NCBI GenBank assembly: GCA_016710075.1
Contig: JADJLO010000028.1
Location: 10,582-74,581 of the forward strand
Origin: Acidobacteriota bacterium
GTDB lineage: Bacteria > Acidobacteriota > Blastocatellia > RBC074
Direction of reading: 5' to 3'
Length of the DNA stretch: 64,000 bases
Below are positions 62,920 through 64,000 of this stretch, one piece after another. The position numbers were made by a program, and so were the translations under genes. The notes under the pieces were generated by a model. The model saw only the letters and a program-made list of their open reading frames with translations, did no database searches and had not been told where the DNA came from. Numbering within the stretch: position 1 is the first letter of the stretch; every line of letters begins with the position of its first letter.

Positions 62920-63846
62920 ATGAAAATCATTCCGTTAGGAACAAGTTCAGGCAAGCCGACGCTCAATCGCAACGTGAGCGCGACAGCCGTCGTCGCCGAG
63001 GGCGAGTGGTGGCTGTTCGATTGCGGCGAGGCCACGCAGATGCAGATGATGCGGGCAGGGCTGTCGGCGCATAAGCTTGCCGGGATCTTTATCACGCACC
63101 TTCACGGCGATCATTTCAATGGTCTTCCGGGGCTGCTTTCGACAATGGCGCTCGACAAGAGGGAGAGGGAGCTGAAGCTTGTCGGCCCTCCTGGAATTGG
63201 AGAACACCTCGAGCTCCTGCGCAGTCTGAGAATCCTTTTCGTCAATTATCCAATAACTCTGCAGGAGTTGGGATTGTCTTATTTCAAGGACAGGTCGCAT
63301 GAGGTTGTCTTCGAATCGTCGAAATATACGATCACATCGCGCCCGCTCGATCACCGTATCTTTGCGCTCGGCTATCGCGTAGATGAGAAGACGAAACCCG
63401 GCAGGTTCGACCTTGAGGCCGCAAGGCAGCTTGGAATCCCCGAAGGCCCGCTCTATTCACAGCTTCAGTCCGGGAACTCGATCACATTGGAAGACGGTCG
63501 CATCATCGAAGCCTCGCAGGTGCTCGGGCCGCCGCGCCCCGGCAAATCGGTTAGCTATTGTCTCGATACACGGCCCTGTCAAAATGCGATTGAACTGGCA
63601 AGAGATGTCGACTGGCTGATTTATGAAGCGACTTACACGAATGACTATACCGAGGAGGCTCATCAGTACGGCCATTCGACTGCCGCACAGGCTGCACAAA
63701 TAGCCCGCGAGGCCGGCGCGCGCAATCTTCTGATAACGCATTTCAGCTCGCGCTATCCTGACGCGCGCCCACTTCTCGAAGAGGCCCGCTCGATCTTTCC
63801 CGATGCCGTCATGGCTCAGGATCTGATCGAGATCGAGGTCGGGTAA
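62920..63846 (+). CDS. rnz: Ribonuclease Z
   Basis: 308 aa metallo-beta-lactamase fold nuclease. PLGTSSGKPTLNRNVSA, the zinc motif THLHGDHFNGLPGLL (HxHxDH), YCLDTRP, YEATYTNDYTEEAHQYGHSTAAQAA (the RNase Z exosite region and His), and LLITHFSSRY. It removes 3' trailers from tRNA precursors. The length and the internal PxKxxxL-like segment (GPLYSQLQSGNSI) match the bacterial ElaC type. Stands alone at the window end. Confidence 0.95.
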   Translation: MKIIPLGTSSGKPTLNRNVSATAVVAEGEWWLFDCGEATQMQMMRAGLSAHKLAGIFITHLHGDHFNGLPGLLSTMALDKRERELKLVGPPGIGEHLELLRSLRILFVNYPITLQELGLSYFKDRSHEVVFESSKYTITSRPLDHRIFALGYRVDEKTKPGRFDLEAARQLGIPEGPLYSQLQSGNSITLEDGRIIEASQVLGPPRPGKSVSYCLDTRPCQNAIELARDVDWLIYEATYTNDYTEEAHQYGHSTAAQAAQIAREAGARNLLITHFSSRYPDARPLLEEARSIFPDAVMAQDLIEIEVG

Positions 63847-63854
63847 AATTAAAC

Positions 63855-64000
63855 CCTTTGGTAGATTGTCAGAAATTACAGAATCAAAATACGAATGGGA
63901 GCGCAGGCGTCCCGCCTGCGTGTCTTGAAATATCTGCACATTCATATCAGATTTGCGTTAATCGAATTGACGCAAGGCGTCCAGCCTGCGCTCCCGCTCG
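63855..64000. repeat. GC-rich palindromic REP/MITE-like element (family D, copy 3, runs off window)
   Basis: Reverse-oriented near-copy of 40370-40518: CCTTTGGTAGATTGTCAGAA at the left, both GC palindromes, and the same AT-rich centre (GATTTGCGTTAATCGA). It begins 9 nt past the rnz stop and continues past the right edge. Confidence 0.92.

Overview
The window looks like a chromosomal segment of a Gram-negative member of the Acidobacteriota, most likely class Blastocatellia. This is inferred from gene content only: an Oar-like TonB-dependent receptor, large Ser/Thr kinases fused to PEGA/SUMF1/GAF/PDZ modules, a DUF1549 + DUF1501 pair, a VPS10/sortilin-like beta-propeller protein, and heptose-LPS genes. 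No rRNA, tRNA, transposase, phage or CRISPR genes were seen. Genes are dense, on both strands, and mostly housekeeping or envelope-related.

Layout. 1-8.2 kb: the end of an outer-membrane receptor, then a PEGA protein translationally coupled to a kinase-SUMF1 fusion, and a second PDZ/7TM-like/GAF/kinase protein. 8.5-16.8 kb: a tripartite RND efflux operon (TolC, adaptor, permease) with a fatty-acid desaturase inside it, then a patatin-like phospholipase. 17-25 kb: phosphofructokinase, a penicillin-binding-fold serine hydrolase, an NTF2-like protein, an enoyl-CoA hydratase, a broken secreted protein, bifunctional FtcD and gamma-glutamyltransferase. 25-34 kb: a CheY-like regulator with a sigma-54-type promoter, a DUF84 NTPase, an AAC(6')-like acetyltransferase, the DUF1501/DUF1549 pair, and an Nramp-like transporter + SDR + FadR-type regulator cluster. 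34-45 kb: sortilin-like protein, DNA polymerase I, AlkD-like protein, IlvE, a Trm112-like peptide, and GT9 + HldE-kinase for LPS heptose. 45-55.5 kb: a 3D-domain wall protein behind a long leader, asparaginase, class V aminotransferase, Gfo/Idh/MocA + DUF6807, an M48 lipoprotein protease, a truncated SDR and a second Gfo/Idh/MocA enzyme. 55.6-64 kb: ArnT-like transferase, Hsp33, PurL/PurQ, a zinc-ribbon membrane protein, truncated haemoglobin and RNase Z.

Two things stand out beyond the gene list. First, the intergenic spaces carry several unrelated families of short repeats. Three (a 7-bp AAGTTTA-type, a 7-bp GAATGRA-type and a 9-bp CGAAACAGA-type) have the same architecture: a tandem array, a short unique loop, then the same array inverted, often starting at or inside a stop codon. 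A fourth is a GC-rich palindromic MITE/REP-like element present in at least three copies plus a remnant. These repeats explain several spurious ORFs and a foreign tail on one real protein.

Second, seven recognisable genes are each interrupted by a single small indel (18.3-19.2, 20.5-21.2, 27.2-28.6, 34.1-37.2, 47.3-47.8, 52.4-53.8 and 60.9-61.6 kb), and one SDR has lost its N-terminus. One indel is in purQ. Sequencing error is therefore a serious explanation, although six of the seven lie in exported accessory proteins.
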